Positions 1 through 8,038 of a stretch of DNA of 64,000 nucleotides are shown here, piece by piece. How positions within the stretch are numbered: the stretch's first letter is position 1; every line of letters starts with the position of its first letter. Source of the DNA: Thiosocius sp942490985 (lineage in GTDB: Bacteria > Pseudomonadota > Gammaproteobacteria > Chromatiales > Chromatiaceae); contig CALNYW010000004.1 in NCBI GenBank assembly GCA_942490985.1, positions 186,001 through 250,000 of the forward strand, read 5' to 3'. A model generated the notes under the pieces. It was not told where the DNA came from and searched no databases. It saw only the letters and a list, made by a program, of their open reading frames with translations. The translations under genes and the position numbers were made by a program.

Positions 1-419
1 AGTTTCACGGCGCGAGCTATGCCGATATCGGCCATGCCGAACGGTTTATCGGCGCCGGCATCGGTTTCGAAGAGGTGCAGCTGCGCAACCTGATGTATTT
101 CGCCTACCTGCAGACGGTCGAGGAAGGCGCCAAGGACATGGATGTCGGCATCAAGATCTTCTCCGGGCTGAACGCGGCGCACGGCTTGCCGATCCCGGTG
201 GTGATTCGTTTTGACTACCACGGCCAGGTGCCGGGTGCGAAGGAGCGTGCTGCCGAGCGCTGTCGCCAGGTGGCCAGAGCGGTCAAGGCGCGCTACGCCA
301 AGCTGTTCGAGCGCGGCCTGCTGCACATCATGCAGGTGGTTCGCGACTGCACCGGTGCGGGCCCGATCGAGGTGGTCTGCTGTTCCGTTCACAAGAACGA
401 GTTCGCGGGGGCGCACTGA
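1..419 (+). CDS. csoSCA: Carboxysomal carbonic anhydrase CsoSCA, 3' part only
   Basis: The reading frame is open from position 3 to the TGA at 417-419, so only about the last 138 residues are present. Visible segments such as GHAERFIGAGIGFEEVQLRN and FAYLQTVEEGAKDMDVGIKI match the C-terminal domain of CsoSCA, the carbonic anhydrase inside the alpha-carboxysome that turns bicarbonate into CO2 for Rubisco. The zinc site lies in the central domain and is off the window. The stop codon shares one base with the csoS4A start (TGATG), which fits the usual cso operon order. Rubisco genes and csoS2 are expected further upstream but cannot be seen. Confidence 0.93.
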   Translation, partial: FHGASYADIGHAERFIGAGIGFEEVQLRNLMYFAYLQTVEEGAKDMDVGIKIFSGLNAAHGLPIPVVIRFDYHGQVPGAKERAAERCRQVARAVKARYAKLFERGLLHIMQVVRDCTGAGPIEVVCCSVHKNEFAGAH

Positions 420-760
420 TGAAGATCTGCCAGGTGGAGCGTCCATTGGTCTCGACCAACCGGATTGCCATGATGGAGCACAAGCACCTCCAGGTGGTCA
501 TCGACGGTTCGGCGAAACTGGTCGCCGTCGATGCAGTCGGTGCCAAGCCGGGCGACTGGGTTATCTGCGTGGGCAGTTCTGCAGCGCGAGAGGCCGCCGG
601 CAGCAAGGGTTACCCGAGCGACCTGACGATTGTCGGGATCATCGATCATTGGCCTCCGCCTGGTACGGAAGCCGATCAGGCCGGGGCCGAGGGCGCCGAT
701 ACCGCGGCGACCGACGAACCGACCGATGACGCGGGCGATCAGCCGCCGGGCGCCGGCTGA
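419..760 (+). CDS. csoS4A: Carboxysome shell vertex protein CsoS4A
   Basis: This is a 113-residue BMV-type (EutN/CcmL fold) protein that forms pentamers capping the vertices of the icosahedral alpha-carboxysome shell. It begins MKICQVERPLVSTNR and carries the family signature VDAVGAKPGDWVICVGSSAAR, split here by my reading as VDAVGAKPGDWV then ICVGSSAAR. Residues about 1-80 cover the normal domain; roughly 33 more C-terminal residues are rich in Asp, Glu, Ala and Pro and have no counterpart in typical CsoS4A, which is about 80-90 residues. Both ends overlap their neighbours by a single base, indicating translational coupling with csoSCA and csoS4B. Confidence 0.95.
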   Translation: MKICQVERPLVSTNRIAMMEHKHLQVVIDGSAKLVAVDAVGAKPGDWVICVGSSAAREAAGSKGYPSDLTIVGIIDHWPPPGTEADQAGAEGADTAATDEPTDDAGDQPPGAG

Positions 761-1038
761 TGGAGATTTTTCAGGTCGAGGGCACGTTGGTATGTACCCA
801 GCGCGTCGATGGACTGCGGCACTCGAGCCTGCGCGTTTTGAAAAACGCGAGTGGAAAATTCCAGGTTGCCGTCGACCCAGTCGGCGTTAACCCGGGTAAC
901 TGGGTATTTACGGCGAGCGGTTCGGCCGCGCGCTACGCGGCGGAGAGTTTCGAGGTGCTTACCGACCTGACGGTATGCGGCATTATCGATGACTGGCCGC
1001 CGTCGCAAGAGACGCCGGATTCGGCTGGTGCTGTTTGA
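760..1038 (+). CDS. csoS4B: Carboxysome shell vertex protein CsoS4B
   Basis: A 92-residue paralogue of the preceding gene, starting MEIFQVEGTLVCTQRV and carrying VDPVGVNPGNWVFTASGSAAR, the vertex-pentamer signature. CsoS4A and CsoS4B are minor shell proteins needed to seal the carboxysome against CO2 leakage. The ATG sits inside the csoS4A stop (TGATG), so the two are probably co-translated. A gap of about 57 bases follows before csoS1, which has its own ribosome binding site. Confidence 0.95.
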   Translation: MEIFQVEGTLVCTQRVDGLRHSSLRVLKNASGKFQVAVDPVGVNPGNWVFTASGSAARYAAESFEVLTDLTVCGIIDDWPPSQETPDSAGAV

Positions 1039-1095
1039 GCACCGGCATGGAGCTGACGAGTTTAACTGACAATCGAGTCACTAGGAGACACGACC

Positions 1096-1386
1096 ATGGC
1101 AACTGAAATCAACGGCATCGCACTGGGCATGATCGAGACGCGCGGACTGGTTCCGGCTATTGAAGCCGCAGATGCCATGACCAAGGCAGCAGAAGTTCGT
1201 CTGATCGGACGCGAGTTCGTCGGCGGCGGTTACGTGACCGTGCTGGTGCGCGGTGAGACCGGTGCGGTAAATGCCGCGGTACGTGCGGGTGCAGACGCCT
1301 GTGAGCGGGTTGGCGATGGCCTGGTGGCAGCGCACATCATCGCGCGTCCGCATCGCGAAGTGGAGCCGGTGCTTGGCACCAAATAA
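1096..1386 (+). CDS. csoS1: Carboxysome hexameric shell protein CsoS1 (copy 1)
   Basis: A 96-residue single-BMC-domain protein that forms the hexameric facets of the alpha-carboxysome shell. It carries the pore loop FVGGGY and the conserved segments GIALGMIETRGLVPAIEAAD and PHREVEPVL. An AGGAG ribosome binding site lies a few bases upstream of the ATG at 1096. From about residue 7 to residue 93 the protein is identical to the next copy, while the DNA differs at many synonymous positions. Which of CsoS1A, B or C it corresponds to cannot be told from the sequence alone. Confidence 0.97.
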   Translation: MATEINGIALGMIETRGLVPAIEAADAMTKAAEVRLIGREFVGGGYVTVLVRGETGAVNAAVRAGADACERVGDGLVAAHIIARPHREVEPVLGTK

Positions 1387-1393
1387 TTTAGAC

Positions 1394-1412
1394 GGCCACG
1401 CCTGGCGTGGCC
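1394..1412 (+). promoter_or_regulatory. Intercistronic hairpin between the two csoS1 genes
   Basis: GGCCACGC and GCGTGGCC form a perfect 8-bp stem around a 3-base loop, right after the first csoS1 stop codon. No T-run follows, so it is less likely to be a full terminator and more likely an mRNA-stabilising or attenuating element that would help set the high csoS1 expression relative to the rest of the operon. The role is inferred. Confidence 0.5.
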
Positions 1413-1454
1413 GCATAACTGTCAATCAACTAATGAGTTAACGGAGAGACAACG

Positions 1455-1760
1455 ATGGCAAGTGAGAACTATGGTATCGCCCTGGGCATGATCGAGACCC
1501 GCGGCCTGGTGCCGGCAATTGAAGCTGCAGACGCAATGACCAAGGCCGCTGAAGTGCGCCTGATCGGTCGTGAGTTCGTTGGTGGTGGCTATGTAACCGT
1601 TCTCGTCCGTGGCGAGACCGGTGCGGTAAACGCGGCCGTTCGTGCTGGTGCTGACGCTTGTGAGCGAGTCGGTGACGGCTTGGTCGCTGCGCACATCATT
1701 GCACGTCCGCATCGCGAAGTTGAGCCGGTTCTGCCGACCGGTGGCGACGCTGTCGCGTAA
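1455..1760 (+). CDS. csoS1: Carboxysome hexameric shell protein CsoS1 (copy 2)
   Basis: A 101-residue BMC hexamer protein, a near-copy of the gene before it. It differs at the N-terminus (MASENY instead of MATEIN) and has a longer tail ending LPTGGDAVA. The pore loop FVGGGY is intact. A GGAGAG ribosome binding site precedes the ATG. Multiple CsoS1 paralogues are normal in sulfur-oxidiser alpha-carboxysome operons, where they make up most of the facet area. The many silent differences from copy 1 show that the pair is kept the same by selection on protein rather than by recent duplication. Confidence 0.97.
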   Translation: MASENYGIALGMIETRGLVPAIEAADAMTKAAEVRLIGREFVGGGYVTVLVRGETGAVNAAVRAGADACERVGDGLVAAHIIARPHREVEPVLPTGGDAVA

Positions 1761-1771
1761 CTTAACCCACT

Positions 1772-1793
1772 TAGCCCCTCGTTAGGGGGGCTA
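1772..1793 (+). promoter_or_regulatory. Hairpin after csoS1 copy 2
   Basis: TAGCCCC pairs with GGGGCTA over an 8-base loop in the 46-base gap before the ferritin-like gene. There is no T-run. It could be a partial terminator or an mRNA-processing or stability element separating abundant shell transcripts from the accessory genes. The role is inferred from position only. Confidence 0.45.
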
Positions 1794-1806
1794 GGATATC
1801 GCTCCT

Positions 1807-2283
1807 ATGACTTTCGGCAATGCCGCCGATCAACAGGTTCTCGGTTACTTGGGACGGGCGCTGAGTCTCGAGTTCTCGGCCGTCCAGCTGTACACGGCGC
1901 AAGCCAAGTTGGTCGATGGTTGGAGTTTGGTCGAGGCGGCGGAGCGACTGCGCCACGAAGCGCAGGAAGAACTTGGCCATGCTGACCGCATCATTGGGCG
2001 GATGCTGGCACTCGGCGCCGCGCCCGCGGCGTCGCAGCTACGACCGGTCGGGTTGGGCGCTAACTTGTCCGAGCTGCTGCGCTATGATCAGGCCTTCGAA
2101 CTCGAACTGGTCGGCCTCTATGGTAGCGCTGTACGCTATTGCAGCCGCGCCGGGCTCTCCGAAGATCGCCTATTTTTCCAGGCACTGCTCGAAGAGGAGC
2201 AGGTTCACGCCCGTGAATTGGCCGGCTGGATCGGCCAACTCGAAAGCGGTATCAATCGCCCTGATCCCGGCGCCGTGTTTTAA
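1807..2283 (+). CDS. Carboxysome-operon bacterioferritin/ferritin-like protein
   Basis: A 158-residue four-helix ferritin-like protein. The likely di-iron ligands lie in the helices around LEFSAVQLY, HEAQEELGHADRI and LEEEQVHARELAGW. A ferritin-like gene between csoS1 and acRAF is a recurring feature of proteobacterial cso operons, including that of Halothiobacillus neapolitanus, but its role is not settled; iron storage or oxidative protection near the carboxysome is only an inference. It is followed 12 bases later by acRAF, consistent with one transcript. Confidence 0.85.
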   Translation: MTFGNAADQQVLGYLGRALSLEFSAVQLYTAQAKLVDGWSLVEAAERLRHEAQEELGHADRIIGRMLALGAAPAASQLRPVGLGANLSELLRYDQAFELELVGLYGSAVRYCSRAGLSEDRLFFQALLEEEQVHARELAGWIGQLESGINRPDPGAVF

Positions 2284-2295
2284 AGGCTTTTGACG

Positions 2296-2559
2296 ATGAA
2301 ACACCAGTGGCAAGAACGCGCAAGGCCGGTTCGGCTGGAGCGTCGTTACGAATTCGACGACTACCAGTCATTGCGGGACTTCCTCGACCAGGCCGCCGAA
2401 CTTTCCGAGCGTGAAGGACTTTACCCGGACATGGGTTTCGGCAAGGATTACGTCAATATGACAATCCATGCCGACGAAACCAGTGGCGCACTCGAGCCGG
2501 CGCAGCATCGGCTGGCCGAGGCATTGGATCAATTGAACGCCGCCGTCGATGCAAGCTGA
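2296..2559 (+). CDS. Rubisco assembly factor acRAF (PCD-like)
   Basis: An 87-residue protein of the pterin-4a-carbinolamine dehydratase-like fold, with RRYEFDDYQSLRDFLDQ and FGKDYVNMTIHADE as recognisable segments. In alpha-carboxysome operons this family (acRAF) aids Rubisco folding and assembly rather than pterin chemistry. I chose the ATG at 2296, spaced normally from an AAGG at 2283-2286, over a TTG two codons earlier that would sit too close to it. It lies directly between the ferritin-like gene and mcdA in the same direction. Confidence 0.9.
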   Translation: MKHQWQERARPVRLERRYEFDDYQSLRDFLDQAAELSEREGLYPDMGFGKDYVNMTIHADETSGALEPAQHRLAEALDQLNAAVDAS

Positions 2560-2567
2560 ATAACGCG

Positions 2568-3194
2568 ATGCCGACGATCGCCGTAGTCGGTAACAAGGGC
2601 GGGGCTGGCAAGACCACCCTCTCGGTCAACGTCGCCAGCGCGCTGAATCTGCGTGACAGCACGGCGGTTCTCGACGCAGACCCGCAACGGTCGGTCCTCC
2701 AGTGGCGTGCGATGCGCGACGCCGAATCGACGCTTGGCGTGCTTGATGCGGTGGACGGCGTCGAGCAGGCCGTCGAGGAAAACCGGTCGGCGTTTTCGCA
2801 CTTGGTCGTCGATTGCCCGCCGTCGGTCGAGGCGCCGCAGACCCGTGCCGCACTGCGGCTCGTTGATGTCGCGCTGATCCCTGTTCAACCCTCACCCCTC
2901 GATATCTGGGCCACCGTGCATATCGAACGTGAGGTGGAAGAGGCGAGGCGGCATAATCCCGGCTTGAAGGCCTTGCTGGTAATTAATCAGCTCGAGCCGC
3001 GCACCCGATTATCGCGCATGATGCGCCAGGCCCTGGCCGAGCTGACGGTGCCGGTAGCCGATACGGCGATCCGGCGGCGGATGGTGTTTCGTATGAGTGC
3101 GCTCGAAGGACGAAGCGTGTTTGAGTTCGGCAGCCGTGGAACGGATGCCAGCAATGAGATCCAACAATTGATCGAAGAGGTGATCAGGCTATGA
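2568..3194 (+). CDS. mcdA: Carboxysome-positioning ParA-type ATPase McdA
   Basis: A 208-residue ParA/MinD-family ATPase with the deviant Walker A motif KGGAGKTT at residues 10-17 and a Walker B-like LVVDCPPS. McdA proteins bind the nucleoid non-specifically in the ATP form and, with McdB, space carboxysomes along the cell. The assignment rests on location in the cso operon and on the overlapping downstream gene, which has McdB features. The stop overlaps the mcdB start by 4 bases (ATGA). Confidence 0.92.
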   Translation: MPTIAVVGNKGGAGKTTLSVNVASALNLRDSTAVLDADPQRSVLQWRAMRDAESTLGVLDAVDGVEQAVEENRSAFSHLVVDCPPSVEAPQTRAALRLVDVALIPVQPSPLDIWATVHIEREVEEARRHNPGLKALLVINQLEPRTRLSRMMRQALAELTVPVADTAIRRRMVFRMSALEGRSVFEFGSRGTDASNEIQQLIEEVIRL

Positions 3195-3454
3195 CCGAGA
3201 CCGACAAGACCGCCGAAAAACTGGCCGCATCGATTCGAAAGACGAAGGCCAGCGCCGCGGCAACGAAACCCGCCGCCGCGACCAAGCCAGCGCCACCGAC
3301 CAAAACACCTGCGCCGAGCAAGCCTGCCACCACGCGACAAGCGGTGGCAAAAAAAGCCCCCGCCGCGTCGCGCGCCAAGGGTCCATCAAAAGCCGCATCC
3401 TCGAAGGGTGCGACCGCTGCCTTTGTGCATGGTCGCCGCGTCTGGCCTGACTGA
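3191..3454 (+). CDS. mcdB: Carboxysome positioning adaptor McdB
   Basis: An 87-residue, low-complexity, Lys/Ala/Pro-rich protein that looks largely disordered and ends GRRVWPD. A short disordered protein with a C-terminal Trp directly after mcdA is the hallmark of proteobacterial alpha-type McdB. The protein localises to carboxysomes and stimulates McdA ATPase so that carboxysomes move along McdA gradients on the nucleoid. The 4-base overlap with mcdA supports coupled translation. Low complexity prevents a firm homology call by eye; the Trp-containing tail and position carry the assignment. Confidence 0.88.
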   Translation: MTETDKTAEKLAASIRKTKASAAATKPAAATKPAPPTKTPAPSKPATTRQAVAKKAPAASRAKGPSKAASSKGATAAFVHGRRVWPD

Positions 3455-3559
3455 CTTAGGGCCCCGCGGAACTGCGTCGTGGCGAGATGCAGTTACCGCT
3501 GCTTACCCGAGCGCCTGGCCGCCAACAGCCATGCTGTGTTGCGCAGCAGGGAGTCCTAA

Positions 3560-4624
3560 ATGCCTCTGCCCAGCGAACCCGGATACACGCCACCGGCGGC
3601 CATGCCGGATTACCTGATCCGGCATGCAACGCTCCGCCAGCTGCAGGTTTTCGAGGCGATTGTCAGGCTCGGGAGCTTCACTCGGGCCGCCGAGGAGTTG
3701 TTTCTCACGCAGCCCACCGTATCGATGCAGATCAAGAAGCTCGCCGATGCGGTGGGGTTGCCGCTGTTCGAGCATGTCGGGCGCAACGTCAAGCCGACCG
3801 AGGCTGGTCTCGAGCTTTACGACTCGGCGCGGAAGATTTTCGAAACGCTCGCCAACCTCGAGATGAAGGTAGCGGACCTCAAGGGTATTCGCCGCGGCAG
3901 GCTGCGGCTCAGCGTGATTACAACGGCCAAGTATCTCGCGCCAGAGGTGCTGGGTGAGTTCTGCAAGGAATACCCGGGTATCGAGGTTGCGTTGAAGGTG
4001 ACGAATCGTGAACGCATCATCGAGCGCATCAACGCGAACGAAGACGACCTCTATATCATGGGGCAGGCCCCCTCGGGGCAGTCGGATACGGTGGTGTACC
4101 CGTTCGCGCCGAACCCGCTGGTGATACTCGCGCCGCGCAACCATCCCCTGGTCGGTAAGAAAAAGATACCCCTTGCGCGGATTGCCGAGGAACCGATCAT
4201 CCTGCGCGAACCGGGCTCCGGAATCCGCGACGCGACCCTCAAGGTGTTTGAGCAGCGGGGTTTGAATCCCACGGTGCGTATGGAACTCGGCAGCAACGAG
4301 GCGATCAAGCACGCCATCGTCGGTGGGCTGGGTCTTTCAGTGCTGTCGTTGCACACCCTGACGCTCGAAGGGACTGACGGCCCGGTTGCCGTGCTGGATG
4401 TGGAAGGTTTTCCGATCATGCGGCAGTGGTTCATCGTCCATCCCCGCGGTAAAGAGCTGTCGCTGGTGGCACACGAGTTTCTGCAGTTTGCGCTGGCGAT
4501 TGAACCGCGTATGCGTGCGCGCATCGAAGGGTTGCTGCCGGAACTTCGCAAAGCGAAACGTCGGAAAAAATCGCCTGCCAAGCCGGCGGCGAAAAAGACG
4601 GCGTCGCGTCAACGCCCAGATTGA
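3560..4624 (+). CDS. cbbR: LysR-type regulator, CbbR-like
   Basis: A 354-residue LysR regulator. The helix-turn-helix lies around residues 20-75 (LRQLQVFEAIVRLGSFTRAA, then FLTQPTVSMQIKKL), followed by a two-lobed effector domain and a basic Lys/Ala-rich tail of about 25 residues. CbbR proteins activate Calvin-cycle and carboxysome genes in response to metabolites such as RuBP or NADPH. Strong similarity in the DNA-binding part and position just after mcdB support the call. An alternative start at 3602 (MPDYLIRH) would remove a 14-residue leader. Unusually, it lies downstream of and parallel to the cso genes rather than divergent from cbbL. Confidence 0.87.
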   Translation: MPLPSEPGYTPPAAMPDYLIRHATLRQLQVFEAIVRLGSFTRAAEELFLTQPTVSMQIKKLADAVGLPLFEHVGRNVKPTEAGLELYDSARKIFETLANLEMKVADLKGIRRGRLRLSVITTAKYLAPEVLGEFCKEYPGIEVALKVTNRERIIERINANEDDLYIMGQAPSGQSDTVVYPFAPNPLVILAPRNHPLVGKKKIPLARIAEEPIILREPGSGIRDATLKVFEQRGLNPTVRMELGSNEAIKHAIVGGLGLSVLSLHTLTLEGTDGPVAVLDVEGFPIMRQWFIVHPRGKELSLVAHEFLQFALAIEPRMRARIEGLLPELRKAKRRKKSPAKPAAKKTASRQRPD

Positions 4625-4642
4625 CCAACTGCAACCGCGGGC

Positions 4643-5191
4643 TTAGCGCATACGCCGCGTCTTCTCGACCATCCGCCAGGTCGATCGATTGTTGTTGTAG
4701 CGTGGCACGTCATGCAGTGCCACCCACAAGACCTGGTGTGACTCATCGTTGCCGGGGATCACGATGTCGTCATCCATCTCGACCAGGAAGCGCACATCGT
4801 AATGGGTGTGGCGCGGTCCGCGGACGCTGGCGGGGATCGTGTGCACATCCACATCGAAAATGCGCTCGTCGACCAGGCGGATGTGAGACGCGTCAAGACC
4901 CGTTTCCTCAGCGGTCTCGCGCAGTGCCACGCGCAGGATGTCAGCATCGCCATCCGCATGTCCGCCGGGTTGGAACCACTGGTCATGTTTGCGGTGATGT
5001 AACAACAGAACGTGACTGCGCGACGGATTGACGACCCAGGCGGAGCCGGTTACGTGGCCGGGCCACAGGTCGCAGTGAAAGCAGTCTTCATGCGCTTCGA
5101 CAAAGGCCCTGGTTTGTGCAACAAAGGCCGCTTCCTCGAGGTGCCTCGATTGGTGGGGATCCAGTAGGCTGAGTAATTCGCGTCGATGCAT
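4643..5191 (-). CDS. Nudix hydrolase in the carboxysome locus
   Basis: A 182-residue Nudix protein. The Nudix box reads GGHADGDADILRVALRE followed by TAEETGL, with REx(2)EE intact but Ala where the first Glu of the box is normal. Nudix enzymes cleave nucleoside-diphosphate-linked compounds such as NADH, ADP-ribose or dinucleotides; the substrate is unknown here. The start at 5191 (MHRRELLSLLDPHQ) is preferred over an upstream extension that reads through csoS1D on another frame and lacks plausible protein sequence. It is 17 bases after csoS1D and is convergent with cbbR, so it probably belongs to a csoS1D transcript. Confidence 0.85.
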   Translation of the reverse strand: MHRRELLSLLDPHQSRHLEEAAFVAQTRAFVEAHEDCFHCDLWPGHVTGSAWVVNPSRSHVLLLHHRKHDQWFQPGGHADGDADILRVALRETAEETGLDASHIRLVDERIFDVDVHTIPASVRGPRHTHYDVRFLVEMDDDIVIPGNDESHQVLWVALHDVPRYNNNRSTWRMVEKTRRMR

Positions 5192-5208
5192 CTCTGCCGC
5201 CTGGCCCG

Positions 5209-5829
5209 TTAGTTGGCTACCGGATTTTGAATCGCCGCAACCGCTGCCGCGGCGGCTTCGTCGATATCGCCTTCTTTGCCAGCGAGTGTCAGACGACCGT
5301 AGGCGCCGACTGCGCGGACATCGACCAGGGTGATATTGGAGGCCTTTTCGGCCTGGTTGGCGGCGTACACGACATAACCTGCCGGTTCGGTTTCCAGAAT
5401 GAACATGCTCTGCCCAGGCAGGATCATCGAGCCTCGACGGTCCTGGCGGTTGATCAGCACGGTGTGATCGGGTGTCATGCCGCGGATGATCTCGTGCCAT
5501 GCGATCCGCGGTTGTTCACGGTCGGTATGACGCGCCCTGAGGTTGGACAACAGAATCCTGCCGGCCTCGCGCACATCGTCTTGATCACGCTGGTGAATCA
5601 CCATGGTGCCGTATTCGCGCTCGACAACCTGTTGGGCGAGGTGGACCCGCGTCGCCTTCAGCGCGATGTCGGTCAGGCGGTGGACGGCCATGCCCGGCGA
5701 TACCTCCACCCACAGGCACGCATCGCCTGGCACCGGTAGAAAGCCTTGTGACACGGTGGCCATGTACTCGGCCAGCTGTGGCTGCAGCGAGTCGATGTAC
5801 ACGTAGGTGCGCAGCTTGATCACGCCCAA
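5209..5829 (-). CDS. csoS1D: Tandem-BMC shell protein CsoS1D
   Basis: A 206-residue protein with two BMC domains in tandem. It forms trimers that stack and can present an open or closed large pore, thought to admit larger metabolites such as RuBP into the carboxysome. Segments EIIRGMTPDHTVLINRQDR and GSMILPGQSMFILE are typical of the family, and the second domain ends in an Ala-rich tail. It lies on the strand opposite the main cso operon but only about 2 kb from it, and pairs with the Nudix gene immediately downstream. Confidence 0.92.
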   Translation of the reverse strand: MGVIKLRTYVYIDSLQPQLAEYMATVSQGFLPVPGDACLWVEVSPGMAVHRLTDIALKATRVHLAQQVVEREYGTMVIHQRDQDDVREAGRILLSNLRARHTDREQPRIAWHEIIRGMTPDHTVLINRQDRRGSMILPGQSMFILETEPAGYVVYAANQAEKASNITLVDVRAVGAYGRLTLAGKEGDIDEAAAAAVAAIQNPVAN

Positions 5830-5916
5830 TCACCTGTTTGCAGGCGCAAGCCGATTGTGATGGTGCTCGGGTTTGTTGTTCTCGGAACGTACTGCATTAT
5901 TCTTCGAGTGTCGGGT

Positions 5917-7602
5917 TCAGGCTGGCGAGGGCGTCTGGTCGCCTTGTTCGGCCCGTAAGGTATCGAGATCGACATTGGCTCGCTCGAGCGCTTCCTGGCG
6001 AGTCGCCAAGACGTGATCCTGGCTGACCGCATCGAGCAATCCGAGCTTTTTCAGACGGTCTTTGACGTCACCTTCAGCGCCGACGATGTACACAGGCAGC
6101 CCCTTGGCGAGATCCTCGAGGATCATGTTCTCGATCGCCAGTGACGATGATACGCCGAGTACCGGTACATCGGTGAAGTCGACGATGAGTATTTGGTGGT
6201 CCGTAAGCACTGCATGACGACGCGAGATCGCTTTGGCCAGACCGAAGATCAGCGGCCCGCCGAGGGCGAAGACCAGGATGCAGCCGTTACCGCGCTCCAG
6301 CAGCATCTGCTCATCGCGGTTGAGGTCCTCGAGGCCATGCGCATGCCTGATCGCTTTGACCGACTGGCTCTGCAACTTGATCATGCGTTCGATCGTCAGC
6401 ACATTGGCCACGAACACGCCGAGCGCCACCGCCGTGATGAGGTCGACGAACACGGTCAGGCCAATCACGCCATACATGATCGCCGCGGCCTTGACCGATA
6501 CCCGGTGCGCGCGCCTCAGGAACGCCCAGTCGATGATGTCGACGCCGACCTTCACCGCGATGCCGGCGAGCACTGCGAGCGGGATCTGCGCGGTCAGGTC
6601 GGCCGCCCAGACCACCACGACTAACAACAGCAGGGCGCGCGTGAGGCCGGACAAGGCGCTGCGCCCGCCGGTCTGGATGTTGACGACCGTGCCCATAGTT
6701 GCGCCGGCGCCCGGGATGCCGCCAAACAGCCCGGAGGCGAGGTTGCCGACACCCTGACCGAACAGCTCCTTGTTGGCACTGTGCTCCTTGCGGGTCATGT
6801 TCTCGGCGATCACCGAGGTCAGCAGTGCATCGATGCTGCCCAAGACCGCTAACACCAATGCGTCGATGACCATCAGTTGCCACTGACCCGCACTGAAGAC
6901 CGGTAGTTGCAGATCGGGCAGGCCGGTCGGGATCTCGCCAATGCGGCGGACATCGCCGTCGGCGAGGAACCAGACCGATATCAGGGTACCGATCAGTAGC
7001 GCCAGTAGCTGCGGCGGGATAAACCGGCGGAAGCGGTTTGGAAAAAACACAATCAGGCCAAACGTGAATGCCGCCAGTGCGGTCTCGGCCGGTCGAATAG
7101 AGGTGATCAGCTCGCCGAGCTGACCAAGCGTGCCGAGCACCCCGCCAGGGGGCGTCGGATGTCCGAGAAATGGTCCAAGCTGCAAGATGATCAGGATGAT
7201 ACCGATCCCGGTCATAAAGCCTGAGATGACCGTGTAGGGCATCATCGTGACGTAGTGGCCGAGTTTCAGGATGCCGAACAGGATCTGGAACAGCCCGGCC
7301 ATCATGACCACCGTGAAGGCCATCGCCATGCCGTTTTCGGGATTGGCAGCGAGCAGGTTCGCGATAACTGCCGTCATGATCACGGTCATCGGGCCGGTCG
7401 GCTCGGAGATCAGCGTCGGCGTCCCGCCGAATAGCGCCGCGAACAGGCCCACCAGCACGGCACCGTAAAGGCCTGCTGCCGGCCCAGCGCCGGAGGCGAC
7501 ACCGAAGGCGAGCGCCATCGGCAACGCGATAACCGCCGCCGTCACGCCGCCAAACAGGTCGCCGCGCAGGTTGTCGAAGCGGATTTCGTTGAAGATCTGC
7601 AT
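5917..7602 (-). CDS. SulP-family anion transporter with STAS domain
   Basis: A 561-residue SulP transporter. The N-terminal part is highly hydrophobic with about 10-12 membrane spans (GGVTAAVIALPMALAFGVAS, SEPTGPMTVIMTAVIANLLA). A cytoplasmic STAS domain occupies roughly residues 430-545 (ILIVDFTDVPVLGVSSSLAI). SulP proteins move sulfate, bicarbonate or other anions with Na+ or H+. In autotrophic sulfur oxidisers, SulP genes near carboxysome loci have been linked to dissolved inorganic carbon uptake. The location here argues for bicarbonate, but the substrate cannot be proved from sequence. It lies 87 bases upstream of csoS1D in the same direction and could be co-transcribed. Confidence 0.9.
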   Translation of the reverse strand: MQIFNEIRFDNLRGDLFGGVTAAVIALPMALAFGVASGAGPAAGLYGAVLVGLFAALFGGTPTLISEPTGPMTVIMTAVIANLLAANPENGMAMAFTVVMMAGLFQILFGILKLGHYVTMMPYTVISGFMTGIGIILIILQLGPFLGHPTPPGGVLGTLGQLGELITSIRPAETALAAFTFGLIVFFPNRFRRFIPPQLLALLIGTLISVWFLADGDVRRIGEIPTGLPDLQLPVFSAGQWQLMVIDALVLAVLGSIDALLTSVIAENMTRKEHSANKELFGQGVGNLASGLFGGIPGAGATMGTVVNIQTGGRSALSGLTRALLLLVVVVWAADLTAQIPLAVLAGIAVKVGVDIIDWAFLRRAHRVSVKAAAIMYGVIGLTVFVDLITAVALGVFVANVLTIERMIKLQSQSVKAIRHAHGLEDLNRDEQMLLERGNGCILVFALGGPLIFGLAKAISRRHAVLTDHQILIVDFTDVPVLGVSSSLAIENMILEDLAKGLPVYIVGAEGDVKDRLKKLGLLDAVSQDHVLATRQEALERANVDLDTLRAEQGDQTPSPA

Positions 7603-8038
7603 GGCAGGTCGCGGCCCCGGGGATAACCGGCCCTTTATAAAGGTATTGGTCGCGTTATGAAAGCCAATCGTTTCGATCCGATGTATCGTGAATCGTCGAT
7701 ATGTCTGCCAGCACCGGTCGTGTTTAGCGGGGGCCGAGGCAGGGCGTGGTCCAACTTTCAGGATCGGCGCTGAGTGGCAGCTTGCGCGCAGGAAAGAATA
7801 GGTCGATCACCTCTGTCTTGACCGACCCCTGATCAGCCGAAGCGATAGGGAACTGGCAAGGGGTTATGTACGCCGTTTGCCAGCGGCAACGGCAGCAATC
7901 AACACTGACCAGTCATTTCGCCGCGTTAGCATCCATGGTGTCGATCGACGCGTTGCGGCCTCTTTTAATCTGCAAGCCATTGGGTATTCTGTATTCCGGT
8001 CGTCAAGCCGAAAATACTCAACGAGTGAGGAGTTTGAC
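7603..8038. other. Intergenic region with a decayed dispersed repeat
   Basis: No gene recognised. This stretch holds the upstream region of the SulP gene (minus) and of the HhH protein gene (plus). At 7879-7910 it carries one copy of a short dispersed sequence (core GGCAGCAATCAACACT) that recurs near 11.2 kb. The ribosome binding site of the next gene (GAGGAG, about 8028-8033) is at its right end. Confidence 0.5.
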
